From Takakia lepidozioides (lineage: Eukaryota; Streptophyta; Takakiopsida; Takakiales; Takakiaceae), in NCBI GenBank assembly GCA_030704615.1, contig CM060732.1:26100001-26164000 (forward strand): a stretch of DNA of 64,000 nucleotides. The letters run 5' to 3'. Under the pieces are notes generated by a model. That model searched no databases. It was not told where the DNA came from and saw only the letters and a list, made by a program, of their open reading frames with translations. Position 1 is the stretch's first letter; every line of letters begins with the position of its first letter. Positions 50,968 through 63,129 of this stretch are shown here, piece after piece. A program made the position numbers and the translations under genes.

Positions 50968-50998
50968 CTCCGCATCAAAAAATAGGGTTTGTTTGTAG

Positions 50999-51850
50999 AG
51001 GCTTCATATTTTATGTACTCATCCATACCATGTTGCATTTGATCAGCAGTAACGCCCTTACAGACAAACGGAAACCGAGGTTCATCAACATCTTTCATAC
51101 AGTATCCAACCATGTTGACAAAAGTATGGAGTCCCCTATCCCTCAACAACTTGCAGTGGACGACATGACCAGGTGGCGCCATCGTGGATCTAACCATCCA
51201 AAATATATATATATCAGTTTATGAAACATTTGAATGCTGGAAGTGTAGACCTGACAAACCATCTGGACGTGGAGGTGTACTGCCACCTTTTCTTAAAGCG
51301 CACAAACCCGCCACACAGATATCTTGTATAAACTGTTCCGTTTTCCCCAAACAGTCCTAATCGATATTTACTCCTCCATTCATGTTGATCGTGATACTGA
51401 CTTGCAAAAAAATTTGCTTTCAAAGCTTCGTGTTTCTTGTCTTCTGTTTTTGGTTTCAGACGTCTTCGCTTCAAAGCATTCTGTTGTTTTCCTCTTATCC
51501 TGAGCAGGTCCCCTCTTCCTTTCGATGGCTTTCAGAATCCCCACGTAGCGGGCAGATTAACGTCAGTCTCTAGATCCATGCAGAACAGATGGTCGGGTGG
51601 TGGCGGTGTCAGCTATGCCAGATAAACTTCTGGAAGCCTAGTTACGGTACTGCTGCCAACTAGGTTTTTCTTTTGTAGGTCCCACAAGGACCATCCACAA
51701 ACAAATCTACCACAAACAAATCTCCCGATAAATCAGGTGTATGGTTTTGCGCACCCTTCTTCTTAGCCTTAATAATGGTTTTTCAATTCTGGGTCCCGAT
51801 AAATTGGGCTGTTTCTAATTTCTGGACCATCGTCGAATCTTCATACCTCA
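50999..51850 (-). pseudogene. HUH-type Rep-like protein, right copy
   Basis: This is a mirror-image copy of the gene at 50140-50967. The minus frame 51474-51214 gives a basic N-terminal text (KRRRLKPKTEDKKHEALKAN, KYRLGLFGENGTVYTRYL). Motif II (HLHVQ, at about 51255) lies in a different frame because of a small deletion. The frame 51197-50999 shows GYCMKD and VTADQMQHGMDEYIKYEAS without the stop that breaks the left copy. The two arms carry different damage, so neither is intact. The spacing of motifs is the same as in the left copy. Confidence 0.5.
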
Positions 51851-51876
51851 CACCAAACATGGGGCCCTTTATTTTG

Positions 51877-53590
51877 GAGTGTGGACATATGTGGCAAAAA
51901 CACAAGATGCGTAGACAAATTGCAACAACACTTCTAGCCATCATTCTTCGTATGTTATGATCTGGACAGTTTTATCTTGCAGCAGGGTGGATGGTTCATT
52001 CAAAAACAGTGGCATCATGGACTTGCATCGCTCGAAATCAATTTGGAAATCAATGGTTGCACAACAGGCTGGAAATCGTGGATATAGCACGCATTTTTTA
52101 CGAGGCATCTTTCCTAATTTCAAGGCTTCAAGATTTGGGACGTACGGATATTATCGGTGGATTGCCAGAAACTTCTTGGCGATCTTCACCTTCTAAAGCT
52201 TCACATGAAGAACACCAGTACACTTCACGAAATTATTTCAGGTTTCACATTCACGAAACAGTCCGCAACCCAAGTACATTTCAGTTCATTTGCAACGTAC
52301 AGTTACTGATCATGTATTCTGATGTGAATGCGTTCACTATCTGGTTTTGCTTTCATCGCATTTAATTTGCAGCATAGGCCCGTTGAGCGTACAGACAAAT
52401 GCTTAGAAGTTTGCAGTGAACACTAGGGTATGACACCTCTTTAATTTTTTTGATACCGATTTCAATTCTTCACATATGGGCCTCGACATAGGAGACGCAC
52501 TTAGATACATAGGGGATTGCATTTGGACTTAGATGACACTGGACAATTGGGCCAACAGCACGGGCTACCCTAGCGCTAAATCTAAACCAACGTGTGGCTT
52601 TTTGGGCAGCTGCCCCCGTGCCATCTGCTTTCGTGTCATCTCTTCGTCATCCACTGCATGAGCATATATTCTTGCGTTTTGCGCTCCTGAGTGCTTGGCT
52701 TTCCCTGCCTTTTGGCACATCTCATGCAAACAGACTTACTGCCCTCAACAAATGAAGGTCGCTTAACGTCTCTTCAACAAACACCCAACACAAAGTTTTC
52801 CCTTTAAATCGCTCCCACATTTTCCCCGGACCACTTCCTCTTCAGTCAGTTTGTCTTGCATGCATTATCTGTTTCAGCCAAAATATTCAATCCTGTAGAT
52901 CGAAACATTACCTTCGGCTGTGGCGTAAGAGAAAGAGACAAGCTAAGAAAAATGGCGAAAAAACTGGGCAGGGTCAGGGAACGATTGTTTACAACTAACA
53001 TTACGTGCTAACATATGTTAAGACTTTGGTGCGGCTGGGGTATTGTTAGTTGGAGCAACAGTTAGGAATTCAGGCTTGCTAAGCCATTAGCAAGCATACT
53101 ACGCTAGCAGCCTAGTGCGGCCGAGGTTTGTTCAACTTTGAGACCCTACGACTTTATGTGAACTTCATGAAATCAAGTACTTCCAAATGTGTTGGGATGC
53201 CCCCGATGTGGGGCATCTTATCCATTCTACCCGGGTTAAAAATGGTGAAAATTCATTGTTAGATTTCTCACCATCTTCAAATGAACGATCACAGATATGT
53301 CTACTACCCTAGGTGCCATCACTTGACTTTAAGAGGTGTTGTACGAGCCTAACTAGGGATAAATTGACCCAGGTTTGGGTTCAAGCCAAAGGTCAGACTA
53401 AATCTAACGGACCCAATTTAGGACATATCAAGAGTGTTGGTTGTCATTATAGTTGTCTGTTAAGTCAAGGAGATGGAGGGTGAGTTAGGCCAGTTTGGCC
53501 AAAAGACAGGCTGAAGTGCAATAAATGTCAAAAGAGTAGGTGAGCAAAATACAAGGAAAAATAAATAAAAAATAAACTCTAAGCCTCACA
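51877..53590. other. no gene recognised
   Basis: A plus-strand open stretch at 51991-52365 has no motif I can name, and the rest is short frames. Sequence between the inverted repeat and the third LINE is probably old mobile-element debris or intergenic DNA. Confidence 0.35.
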
Positions 53591-55075
53591 TGCAAAAAGT
53601 GCTCGGTTGGCTTGGATACTATATTGACTCGCAACCTAGAGCTATGTATACAGTCTCCAGAGATAGTGATTCCATACATGGCACTGGCTTCTCTGTAACT
53701 AAAGATGGCATGCTTGTTTCGCCGACGTCAGTGAGTATCCCTAGCGGCATTGCTTGCTTTGACATAAGGGTTTACTCTTTGCTTTCTAGCAATCCTAACT
53801 CGATCCCTTGGAGTTGCAGCACTATAACAACATCTTCTGTTGGTTTTTAACTGCTCCTATTAAGCTGCTGCAGTTTGACCCAGGAGAGTGGGTGTGGATG
53901 AACAAGAAACATGACCCGTTTTTCACTATTGAGTTAAGTTTGGTTATAAGCTGCAGACGCCAAAGAGAGGCTTTAATAGGAAATGGAATCAAAAGTCTCC
54001 TTGGCAATCATATTCCCTGGAAGATGGTGTGGACTGACATCTGGAAAAAACATAGACCCTCGAAAGTGACCGGTTTCCTGTGCAAGGTAACAAACAGGAT
54101 ACTGCTGGTGGCTGCAAACTTCACAGATGCTCCCTCTCATTGTGTCTCTTGCAACCTAAATGCTCTTGAGGATTTGGAACATTGTTTGGTGCAGTGCCAT
54201 TTTGCCCGGGCAGTTTGGGACAAGACCCTCCTTCTTTACTCTTTTAGGTCATGAGATTTGGACTCCTCTCCATCTGTCTTATTGCTTAATGTCAATAATG
54301 ACATAATGCATAGCTTTGGGGTTGTTGAGAGGGATAATCCTGTGGCCGTTATGGAAAATGAGATGTTGTGTAGTGTATCAGAATTAAGAGAGGCCTCGTA
54401 TGCAGAGTGTGTTTTTTCTGGCTCACTCAGACCTTAGGTCTGATGCTCGCAGCATGGTCTGTACTTGTTGCAGCTCTTTCCAGGTGCAACAGCAATAGAA
54501 GAGACCAACTGCTTGCCTCCTTTGACAAATCCTGGGGGAAGGACTTCGTTTTCTGCAGAAAACTGTCAGACACAAGGATTGTGTAGGAAGACTCCGTCCC
54601 TGCTTGTTGGCAGCTCAACCAGCACTAAGCAAAAACACCTATGGAGGCTGAAGATTCAGAAGTAAATTGGAGGCATAAGCGTAATGGGTCTAGAAAAGCA
54701 AAATCTAAGGCCCAACTTACCTTTGAAGCTCTCAAGAGAATAAAGGGTAGTATGCAAGTTATAGCTAATTGGTGCTTGGATCTTTCCCTCCCCGATCTGT
54801 TGTTTGGAAGAGACTTTCTTTCCTACATTGGCTTTTCAGGAAGCTCACCAGTAGCTCTTGCTCTTGGTTTCTCTCTAAGTTAGGAACTTTTGTTAGTTCC
54901 TTATCTTTGTCTTGCTTCCATCTCTCCCTAGCATCTGGACTTTAGGCTTGGAGTGATACCTCAGTAATGTGCCTTATGGCTTTCTGTAAGGTTATTTTTT
55001 CCTTACTTATCCTCTATAAAATAACCAGGGCTGCAATCCCCATGTTCTTAAATAAATTAAATTAAATAGTACGGA
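53590..55075 (+). pseudogene. third LINE family (C), ORF2 C-terminal part
   Basis: The frame 53808-54254 carries the zf-RVT region typical of plant L1-type LINEs: KMVWTDIWKKHRPSKVTGFL, then CVSCNLNALEDLEHCLVQC (C-x2-C-x7-H-x4-C) and ARAVWDKTLLLYSF. Related text continues in broken frames to about 54880. The 3' end is A/T-rich (AAATAAATTAAATTAAAT at about 55050-55072), unlike the pentamer tail of LINE-A. The RT domain is missing, so it is 5'-truncated. It lies 260 bp from the tRNA-Ala gene. Confidence 0.7.
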
Positions 55076-55291
55076 AATGAGCCATAAACCGCCTTTTCCT
55101 GTATTTGATTTTTGGCATTCTTCTCCGGGTTCGTGGGGCGGCATGGAACGAAGGGAGGGAGGGGGCCCACACTCACACGAGGCTAATAACACATGCGCAC
55201 TTGGTCCCTAGTTCCTCAAAGTGCCCAGGAGAGGCATTGTGGGGATGTCTGGCGGGGCGGAGGGGAGGGTGACTGGATAATTTTAATGTCC

Positions 55292-55295
55292 AAAA
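55292..55295 (-). terminator. pol III terminator of tRNA-Ala
   Basis: A TTTT run on the minus strand, about 41 nt past the discriminator base, is the first four-T tract downstream of the tRNA. RNA polymerase III stops at such tracts. A TTTCT closer to the gene may cause partial stopping. Confidence 0.45.
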
Positions 55296-55336
55296 GGCTG
55301 CCAACGCTGATTGAGAGAAATGGTTTACACCATTCG

Positions 55337-55409
55337 TGGAGATGCGGGGTATCGATCCCCGTACCTCTCGCATGCTAAGCGAGCGCTCTACCATCTGAGC
55401 TACATCCCC
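55337..55409 (-). tRNA. tRNA-Ala (anticodon AGC)
   Basis: This is a 73-nt cloverleaf read on the minus strand. The acceptor stem GGGGATG pairs with CATCTCC (one G-U pair) and discriminator A follows. The A box is TAGCTCAGATGGTAGAGC and the anticodon loop CTTAGCATG carries AGC. The B box GGGATCGATACC sits in a T arm closed by GTACGGGGATCGATACCCC-type pairing. No intron is present and CCA is not encoded, as expected for a nuclear gene. The A34 would be edited to inosine and read GCU, GCC and GCA. The G3-U70 pair that marks alanine tRNAs is present. Confidence 0.95.
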
Positions 55410-56660
55410 TATACACTGCAATCGTGGAAGAGACTATTTTTGTATCAAAGAAAAGGAGCTGAGGTAGTGGAAAAGGAACTGTCACAGTTATTGTCGTTCC
55501 AGTGAACCCCTCTAACCGTTAGCCTGAGAGAATAGAGTGAGGCACAGTTCGGGACTTGGCTGCCTGTCCAGCGCAGGGTCCGATCTGTCGGGTTTTTGGT
55601 GTGCGAGAAAGAGGGGAGGTTAGATTTCTGCTGTTGCTCTTGTGCTTCACAGCATCCTCGCACTGGCGTATATTACAGTAATTTGGTCGTGGTCTTGTCT
55701 TATTGCGCTGTTTTTTTGAGCAGCAATTAGGACTGAGAGAGACAGGATTTACCGGCTGGGTATTGGCACTCTAAGAGGATTGGTGAGGGCACGGAGATGG
55801 ACACAGGGAAGGCATTGGTGGAGTGTGGTGGGTTCTGGAAAGATCCACATTATCAGCGTGGGACCTGTGTACGTGCATTGCGTCAAGCCCTTCGCTCTTG
55901 GGCCCATGAAGTCAATCGTATGCCCCTGGATCATTGACCTGCTTCTTTGATTCTCTTGTACAGTATGTTGTGTGTTCTGCCCATAAAAGGGATTTTCTAA
56001 GTTCATCCATCAAAGAGCTTGGCAACATTGTTGTTTTTAACGTCGGGGATTTTGCGTTACTGCTCGCACCTGGCTTGCACTTAGAGGGAGTCCTGGGTCA
56101 CCTGATTCGTCGATAACTGAACTTGTTTGATCAACCTTGCTGCATCATGCAGAGAAAAATTAATTCCTTCCAGACAAATTGGTAAGATGAGTTTGAAGTG
56201 CGAATAACTGGTGACATTTCAATTCCGTTGCCTGCGAACTATTTTTTGCCTGGGATTCTATTGTTTGGAGAGGCCGCGTGAATTATGTCTGAATGGCCTG
56301 CAGCAGTATGACCAAGGATTATGTGGTGTTCTTATATTTGGCACAAGCCAGCCTCAAGGCTAGAGCCTCACACAATATATATACATCGTAGCTGCATTGA
56401 CATGCTCTGAAGGGTAGCTTTGGTGGGTGTTTTCCAACTGTTGAATGAACAGAAATGAAGAAGAGAGATATGGATCTCTCTACTGCCGTACAAAATTGTG
56501 CTCGACTGGAGCAAAGCCTCACACACAATCTCGATCCTGACAGTTTTCAGAGCAGCCGTATTGTTCCCCAATCTGTTTGTGTGACCTTCTGCCTGTGTCT
56601 TCATCTAAAACCCTGTTTATGTCTCCTTCTGGCTGTTCCTGTATATGCAAAGATTTCGTT
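55410..56660. other. upstream flank, no gene recognised
   Basis: This holds the flank of the tRNA-Ala gene and the region before the first exon I can recognise of the EF-hand-like gene. A plus-strand frame at 55934-56116 could be coding but shows no motif. Confidence 0.35.
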
Positions 56661-56675
56661 GCGCTTATCTACCAG

Positions 56676-59600
56676 GATGCCAGATGTGACAAAGATTACT
56701 CAATTCAATCAAGATCTTATACATATGAAGAGGGCAAGGTTTTCACAGCCACGTATTTGAGAGACATGGGGGGGTTTCCACTGTGGACAGAGGACCAGAT
56801 TGCAAGCCTGTTGGGTGCAGCTGAATCAATCATGGCTGTTGAAGAAATGCATTCTTTTATGGTGTGCCCATTTGCTGCTTGATGGCCGCAGTTGTGAATG
56901 TTTAATTTATAGTTCTCATCAATTTTTCAAAGAGAAGATTGTGATTTCATTTTACTTGTACCAAGGGTGATGAGGGGTTTGACATGTGTCTTCGCCCAAA
57001 AAGTAGTGGTGGAGTGCGACACCTCCTAGAGTTCAGATACTAACTTTGGCGTACCACATTCATGCAACACAGACCCCTGGTTTTGTCTCTTAGCGTTCAT
57101 GGATAGAACTTAGACAGTTGCAAGTTACAGTTTCTTTTGCAAGAATGTGAGGTTGAGACAGTCAATGACTATGGCAGTCTGAAACTTCCTGTCTGTGGGT
57201 AGTGCCACTATGCCCTGCCAGCATCTTTTGCAATAGTGGACAAACCACCTGAAAGACTTGCACTTACATGGCCAGAATCTTGCATTTTAGGGAGTCTTAC
57301 ATCATTGAGCATGTGGGTTGGTATGTATGTGGTTGCAGGCAGAGCGCAATAGGGCAGCACTCGATGCATCTCTACTCCTGTTTGGCTCAAGGGGAGTTAT
57401 AAAGGTGCACCGCTTGCAGCCAGACTCAATCTCACATGCTCTGGAGCGTCTGTTAGTTCACTTTGTCCCTCAATTGGCTTTTTGGTTGCTAATAGGGTTC
57501 TTCTTACTTAGGGGACTGAGTATATCCACAGTAAGTCAGTCAGTCGTTTACTGTGGGCAGCCTCGTCACCAGGTTTAGAAATTTGGCAGTGGGGCAAGTC
57601 TTCATTAGAATTGTAAAGCATATGGTTGGGTTGAAGACCCGACTGAAGACATTTCTTACGTTATGAAGGTGCAATTCCATTCCTGAAATTGTTCAATCAC
57701 TATCCACACTCGTTATGCCCCACCCTTTGTTGAACCTGTTTTGGAGTCCTCTCAAAAAATCCAAGGGGCTGCACTGTTCACAAACTGTTGGTAGATGATT
57801 ATGCACAGAAAATGGAGTGTCCCCTCAGTTACTGAATGATATGCTTCTTGTTGATGACAATAGTGAATGGGTCGGAGTTAGTGCACTCTTCTATACTAAC
57901 AGGGAAGGATTACATTGTAACTCACACGAGTGTACTGGATGCAGTCACCCGATATATGTGTGGGGTGTGTGTTGCCACAACAACGAAGAGCAGGGTCCAA
58001 TGTGGAAAAACCTGTTGTGGTTAAGGCCATGTCTGATGGTTGGCAGCCCCGTTGGCCTGGTGACATGGGTGATCCATTCGAGCCATATACAGTAAACTTG
58101 ATTTGAACTGTCTCTTTGTTACCTCGACTATTGAATGCTGCAGCAAAGATCTGGACCCTTGTGGAGATAGTAATTGCATGCTTGCATTTGAGTTGCTTAG
58201 CATTTTTTGACTGTCCATGCGTTTGATGCTTGACATCTGTCTGTCAGTGGTCCTTGTCTCATGTACGGTCAATTTTTTATGAGAAATTCTACACTATGTA
58301 GTTGTCTAAGTCTTTTTTGAAGCTGTTCTCACTTGAACCAGTTTCTATGATGGGTGCAGCAATTGATTGAACAGTACCTCCACAGTGCTGTCTCCTACCA
58401 TGCCAGGTCTCCGTCTGTCATCTTTGTTGTATGTTCCACTCTCTTGCTGAGCCTCCTGTGCATAGTTCCTTCACATGTCTGTTCAATTTTGATGCTAAGA
58501 GCTATATTTGAAGTGTATTGTGCAAAATGAAGTTAACAACTGCAGTGTACAACTGTCAACAGATGTGAGATGTATTTTGTCCAGGGCATTGGAGCAATTG
58601 AGTGCTGCATTTTCTGCAGTCAGGAAGGCCACCAAATCTGCCATGGATGTTGCTTACATCCACACACTAGCAGCTGGAGCGGGATTGTCTGTAAAGGAAT
58701 ATCAACGTTTGCTTGAAATGTTCAACAAAATTGATCATGAGAACGTTGGGTGAGTATGGTTTCCTGAAACAAACTTGTTTTGACTTCTATGTCGTTGTGC
58801 AAAAAACTAAAAAAATCGAAAGTAAAGAATGAAGAGAGGCAGGATGCAGGATACTAGAAAGTTGTGCCTAAGGGCCATACACTCAGAGAATTTTGTACAA
58901 AAGACAGACTCACTCGTGAAAGTAGATGCTGACGACAATGGGGTGGGAACCTCAGAACAATAAGCAAGCAGCAGCTGATGGCAGCTATGAAGCGCGACAA
59001 AGACGTACTTTCTCTCCCCTTATATCATTTGCTTCACCAATAAATTTTTTTTAACTTCACAGATGTCCAAAATTCCATCAAAGTTGTACATTGGCCATAT
59101 CTGTGATGAATCCCAAGACCAGACATTGAATTGCAAACTGCAAGTGCAGATTGCTGCATTTATGCAATTGTCGCGGGCAAAAAACAAGGATGGCCGCCGT
59201 GAAACATTTGAGGGTGTCTTTAATAGGATTGACAGTGAAGGTCAGTTGTTTGACACACATCTTGTGATGCATTTTCCTTTCCTCCAAATGTTGACCTTCA
59301 GATACCAGGATGCCATTGTAAGTCATGAAATCCTAATGACTGTATTCTGTGTTTCTCTGTTTATCAGAGTCGAGAGAGAGGCTTTTAGTAAAGCTCTCTC
59401 CACAATGTTTTTTGGTCACCCCATGTTGTCTTGTCACGCCACCACAAAGCTACAGCTTGAATTCATTTGCACTAAAAAAACCCGATAGATGGATACATGG
59501 CTTGCATAAGTCACTTAGGAAGTGCACTATACACAGTATTTTTCTTCTTTAATCTGAGCACTTCACTAAAGCCAATTTATAAGGAAACTCCTTTTGCTAG

Positions 59601-59801
59601 GTTACGCTTAGAACTAGAAGTGAGCCTATTTCAAGTGTTGATGGAAAGTGAGCTGAACCTCTTCCTCTTCCTTAAAACAAAAAATCCGCTGACATGGATT
59701 ATTGATTGAGTTGATAGAACTCAAGTCAAGAGTGGTCTTTGTTATGCAGGGCTGGGTGCAGTGACCTGGGACGCATTTTTGCACTTCTTCTCAAGTGAAA
59801 G
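56676..59801 (+). CDS. EF-hand-like protein, partial exon set
   Basis: Five likely plus-strand exons: about 56676-56861 (ends GAAESIMAVEEMHSFM), 57339-57451 (AERNRAALDASLLLFGSRG), 58585-58749 (ALEQLSAAFSAVRKATKSAM then LSVKEYQRLLEMFNKIDHEN), about 59063-59240 (LQVQIAAFMQLSRAKNKDGR, ends FNRIDSEG) and 59750-59801 (LGAVTWDAFLHFFSSER). Phases agree at junctions 1/2, 2/3 and 4/5; 3/4 does not join, so an exon is missing or misplaced. FNKIDHENVG and FNRIDSEG-LGAVTWDAF look like EF-hand helix-loop segments with some non-standard loop residues. The 5' and 3' ends were not found. I do not recognise the family; calcium binding is an inference from the loops. Confidence 0.5.
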
Positions 59802-60843
59802 GTCGTTGACAGCCGACTCGGTCCTGAACCCAATGTGTGTTCAGCCCATGTGCACACAGCCCTTGTGTGTGCAAGCTGCTATGTGTGCCCAACCCATCTG
59901 CCCTGCTAGCATGTGTAAAATGGCTGTTTAGAAGGGTAGGGAAGTTAAAAAGCACTAAACCTTTCCCTCAAGAACATGAAACCTGCACACCCATTTGGTC
60001 AGCACCACGAAAGGACCAGAAGGCAGTATGGGCCTGGAGGCACAGCCATCACCAGAATCACCCGTGCATGACAGTATATCTCCCGTGCTGAGATTCATTT
60101 GCCTACTGCAACAACTGATAACTGTGACTCCACAAAGTACTATCCTCTTGGAAATGCAGAACAAACATACTTCCTGAGGCCGAGGGGAAGGGTAATCCCT
60201 ACGAAAGCTGGTTTGACCCACGATACCTAGCCTAATTGTAGACTGGTTTAGTGTTGGTAAACAAAGTGCAGTGACCAAACACCAGCATCTGATCACATGG
60301 AAAGGCCACCTCTCCGAACTGTAGCAGTGTAAAGAACCTGTGTTGAAACTGGAATTTTTCTTTCAGGGGTTGATAGTCTTGTATTGAATCATTCTATTTG
60401 TTTGCAGACTTCCCAGCAAGTTATATAGGGACCATGTAGTTCAATTCTTCCCCCTCATTGCATGTAATCCTTCAGCTGATATGTAAGCAGAGAGTGTAGT
60501 TATTCTTTTGGCAAGTTCACATAACATTCATTCTATCATAGTGGGAGGTATTTGTTGACATTTTACTCTTGGAGCTACTACGAACCTTAATGGTCAGACC
60601 TACCACAAATTTTTTAGACTTACAGAAATGGCTGCCAGGATTCAGACTCCTGCAAATGCGCTGTCTGTGTCATGGTTGTGCCATTTCCTATATGTGTTGT
60701 GGACGCTGTTGCTGCATGAATCCACTGTCCTCAGACAACACAACACCCTCTCTTTCATACACAGAAAGAGACATACACTCTAACCAGCATATTGTTTGCC
60801 GTCGGCAAGCAAAATTCAGCTCTAGGTCATTTGCACAAGTCTC
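59802..60843. other. intergenic, no gene recognised
   Basis: This interval lies between the EF-hand-like exons and the convergent TRAPPC1 gene. It may contain the last exons of the former. Short frames only. Confidence 0.35.
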
Positions 60844-62396
60844 TCATTGCAAGGTTTTCACATACTGATCTAGCGTTGCATTGAAAAGCTCGCACCTGAC
60901 CAACCCACAATCCATATCCATGAAACGAGTCAGCTATGCAAGTAACTCCTCAAAACAGACCTCAATTCAGAAAACCTAGAGTCAGAAGGACATCCAAGAT
61001 GTAAGCAAACATAAAGCTTTGCATGCACAAAGTATCTGCAGTCCATCATCGCAGCACAAAGGCCAGTGAACAATTTCGTGAGCAGAAATTCTGCCATGGA
61101 AGATGCCGGGCCTGAATGAAGATTGGTTTCTTCATGGCAGTATAACTTACTTGAATGGCTGACCAGGTGTATATAGGGGGTTCTTCACCACATACTCAAC
61201 ATAGATGTTATTGTAAATGAATTTCATTGCTTCACGGAGATCCCCCATCCTAGGATCTGTAATCAGTATCAACTGCAAACAATGCATGCAAGATTACAAT
61301 ACAACCCTCACTACATTTTGCATGACGAGAATCAGTTTCGGAAGTGTTGACCTAACCAAACAGTGTTAAAGTAGATCCTCAAGATGAGAGGACTCAACCA
61401 GGTGACATACTACAAGGGAAACATGGCTACTTATGGCTGTCCAAGAGGAGCAGGTAATAACTCAGCATTGACAACTGACCTTACCTAAAGGATTAACTCT
61501 ATGTCATGTGTACTAAGCAAGAAAATGGAATCTTTCTTACCTCCTAGAAGTGCCGTGCAAGAGACGAACAACTACCAAGAATTTGTTGGTCTTTAGGGTG
61601 CAGCAGATTGTTACCTTAATACCAGATGGCGTTTCCATAAAGCTGAGTTTGTAGGTGTTGGTGCGAAAGCTGTGGAAAGAGCAACCTTGCCCTGGTAGAT
61701 TTGGTGCCCCTAAATTGCCCTTGTTGCCACTGGGAGTACAAGCAGAGGGAAGTTTTTAGAGAAACTACTCACCGAGTGACAATCCAGGGAAAGACATTGC
61801 AATACGATTGTTGACTTTTCCCCATCGAAAGTACTATTGCGCTGCGAGAGAGAGACAGAGACACAGAGTCCACTAATTTTGCAATGGCTCTTGAGTTCTT
61901 CCAACCATCGAACAATATTCTATGCTGCGTCTCTTCCTCACAGGCCAGCGGGCATATGACACGCCGATTGAATTATTTCACATACTGCCACAAGTTAGTA
62001 CCTCGCAACTGTACCTCTCCCCGAACAAAGCCAGAGGTGCTGATGGCAATATTTTGGCAGACACTTGGACAACTACACGGACAGGATAACAAAGAAAGGA
62101 AGGAAGGAAGAAGGAGGCTAACCCAATGTGTGACAGAGCGGATCAGACAACCCACGCACAGACAGGAAGAGAGCGACTAACCCGACAGGATCCATCTTGG
62201 CGGTGAAGGATTTGAGAGAGAAGAGAAGGCCGAACATGAGTTTCTGGTCCTGCTGTTGATTCAGCGTGGTGAGCGGCCGCAGCCAGACATGATAGTGCAA
62301 GCAAACTCCATTTCGGTTGAATACATATATGCACCGCATCCGCGGCGTGCTGGCATTATACGCCATCGCTCCTGCTCCACCCACCTTTACACTCAT
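60844..62396 (-). CDS. TRAPPC1: TRAPP complex subunit 1 (BET5)
   Basis: This is a complete gene of 167 aa in four exons: 62396-62182, 61729-61615, 61272-61151 and 60895-60844. All junctions are GT-AG and all phases agree. The protein has the longin-like TRAPPC1 fold: YVFNRNGVCLHYHVW at the N-terminus, QDQKLMFGLLFSLKSFTAKM, then FHSFRTNTYKLSFMETPSGI, NNIYVEYVVKNPLY and the end CELFNATLDQYVKTLQ. The insert between MDPVGG and CSFHSF (NKGNLGAPNLPGQG) is shared with plant BET5 and absent from the short animal form. TRAPPC1 is a core subunit of the TRAPP tethering complex, a GEF for Rab1/Ypt1 in ER-to-Golgi traffic. Length is normal for plants and no damage is seen. Confidence 0.95.
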
Positions 62397-62723
62397 GCTC
62401 TACTCCCTAACTTCCTCCTGGCCGCATGATTTGTATCACCCAACTGGAACCACCTGAGCCCAATGCAAAAGTAGAGAGACTGACCCCAGTCCCTGCCTCT
62501 CTCTCCCCGATCCCTCTGATGTTGACAGCAGATCCTTGTGCACACACGATCTTCCAACTCTTCCTCGCAGCACAGCACACCACAGATCAACTCAGTCTTT
62601 GTTGGCTTGCTTCTGATTGGTTTTGTTAGTGTGTTTCATTGCTATTAGTACCGATCGTGCCCAAGCCCTGTTTTGCAGAACGCTAAAAAACTAAACCTTA
62701 ATCACAGGAAGGGCCAAATGTTA

Positions 62724-63126
62724 GAGCATCTCCAAGGTGCCACGGCACTTGCCCCAAAACGGCAATCTACGTGCACGGGTCCAAAAAAGTAGGGCAGCTT
62801 GCTCCACGGTTGGCTCAGACCGGTAGAATTGCTCCCGGGCCTGCCTGAAATCTGCCTCCCGCCCAGCACTTTTGCCAAGGGGGAGCTGCCAACCACGGTC
62901 CATTAGATGTGAGTTATTTCTGAGTTAATGAGATATGATGTTCTCGGTCAAACCGGCCAAGATCGTGATCAAGCGGCCGGCCTACCTAAGTGCTATATCT
63001 GCCGGTCATGTACCGTGCCAGCCATGGAGTGTCAGCCAACCAGTCCTTGTAAGAAAAACCGTCGCCCCGGTTTCCTTTCTTGGGTATATAACGTTTGACA
63101 TAGGCGGGCTCACCGTGGAGATGCTC
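62724..63126. mobile_element. MITE, PIF/Harbinger type
   Basis: This is a 403 bp non-coding element flanked by a TTA duplication (62721-62723 and 63127-63129). Its ends are GAGCATCTCCAAGGTG and, inverted, GAGCATCTCCACGGTG, so the terminal inverted repeats are 16-17 bp with one mismatch. TTA target sites and this size are typical of Tourist-like MITEs mobilised by PIF/Harbinger transposase. It lies about 330 bp upstream of TRAPPC1. Confidence 0.85.
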
Positions 63127-63129
63127 TTA

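Larger units (their letters stand above)
50030..51876. repeat. large inverted repeat, arms about 0.85 kb
   Basis: The left arm (about 50030-50967) and right arm (about 50999-51876) are imperfect reverse complements over their whole length, with a spacer of only about 30 bp. Landmarks pair up: GATTCGACGATGGTC at about 50129 with its complement at about 51825, the AAGAAGAAGGGTGCGCAAAA block at 50199 with about 51745-51765, GATGGTCCTTGTGGGACC at 50254 with about 51690, and GATGAGTACATAAAATATGA at 50946 with 51001-51020. The left arm has an extra segment at about 50055-50110. Each arm holds a copy of the same decayed HUH-type gene pointing to the centre. Confidence 0.85.

Noticed and set aside
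50030-51876. Helitron
   Set aside because: The catalytic motif has one Tyr followed by x2-K, no helicase domain is seen, and there is no TC...CTRR end with a hairpin that I could find.
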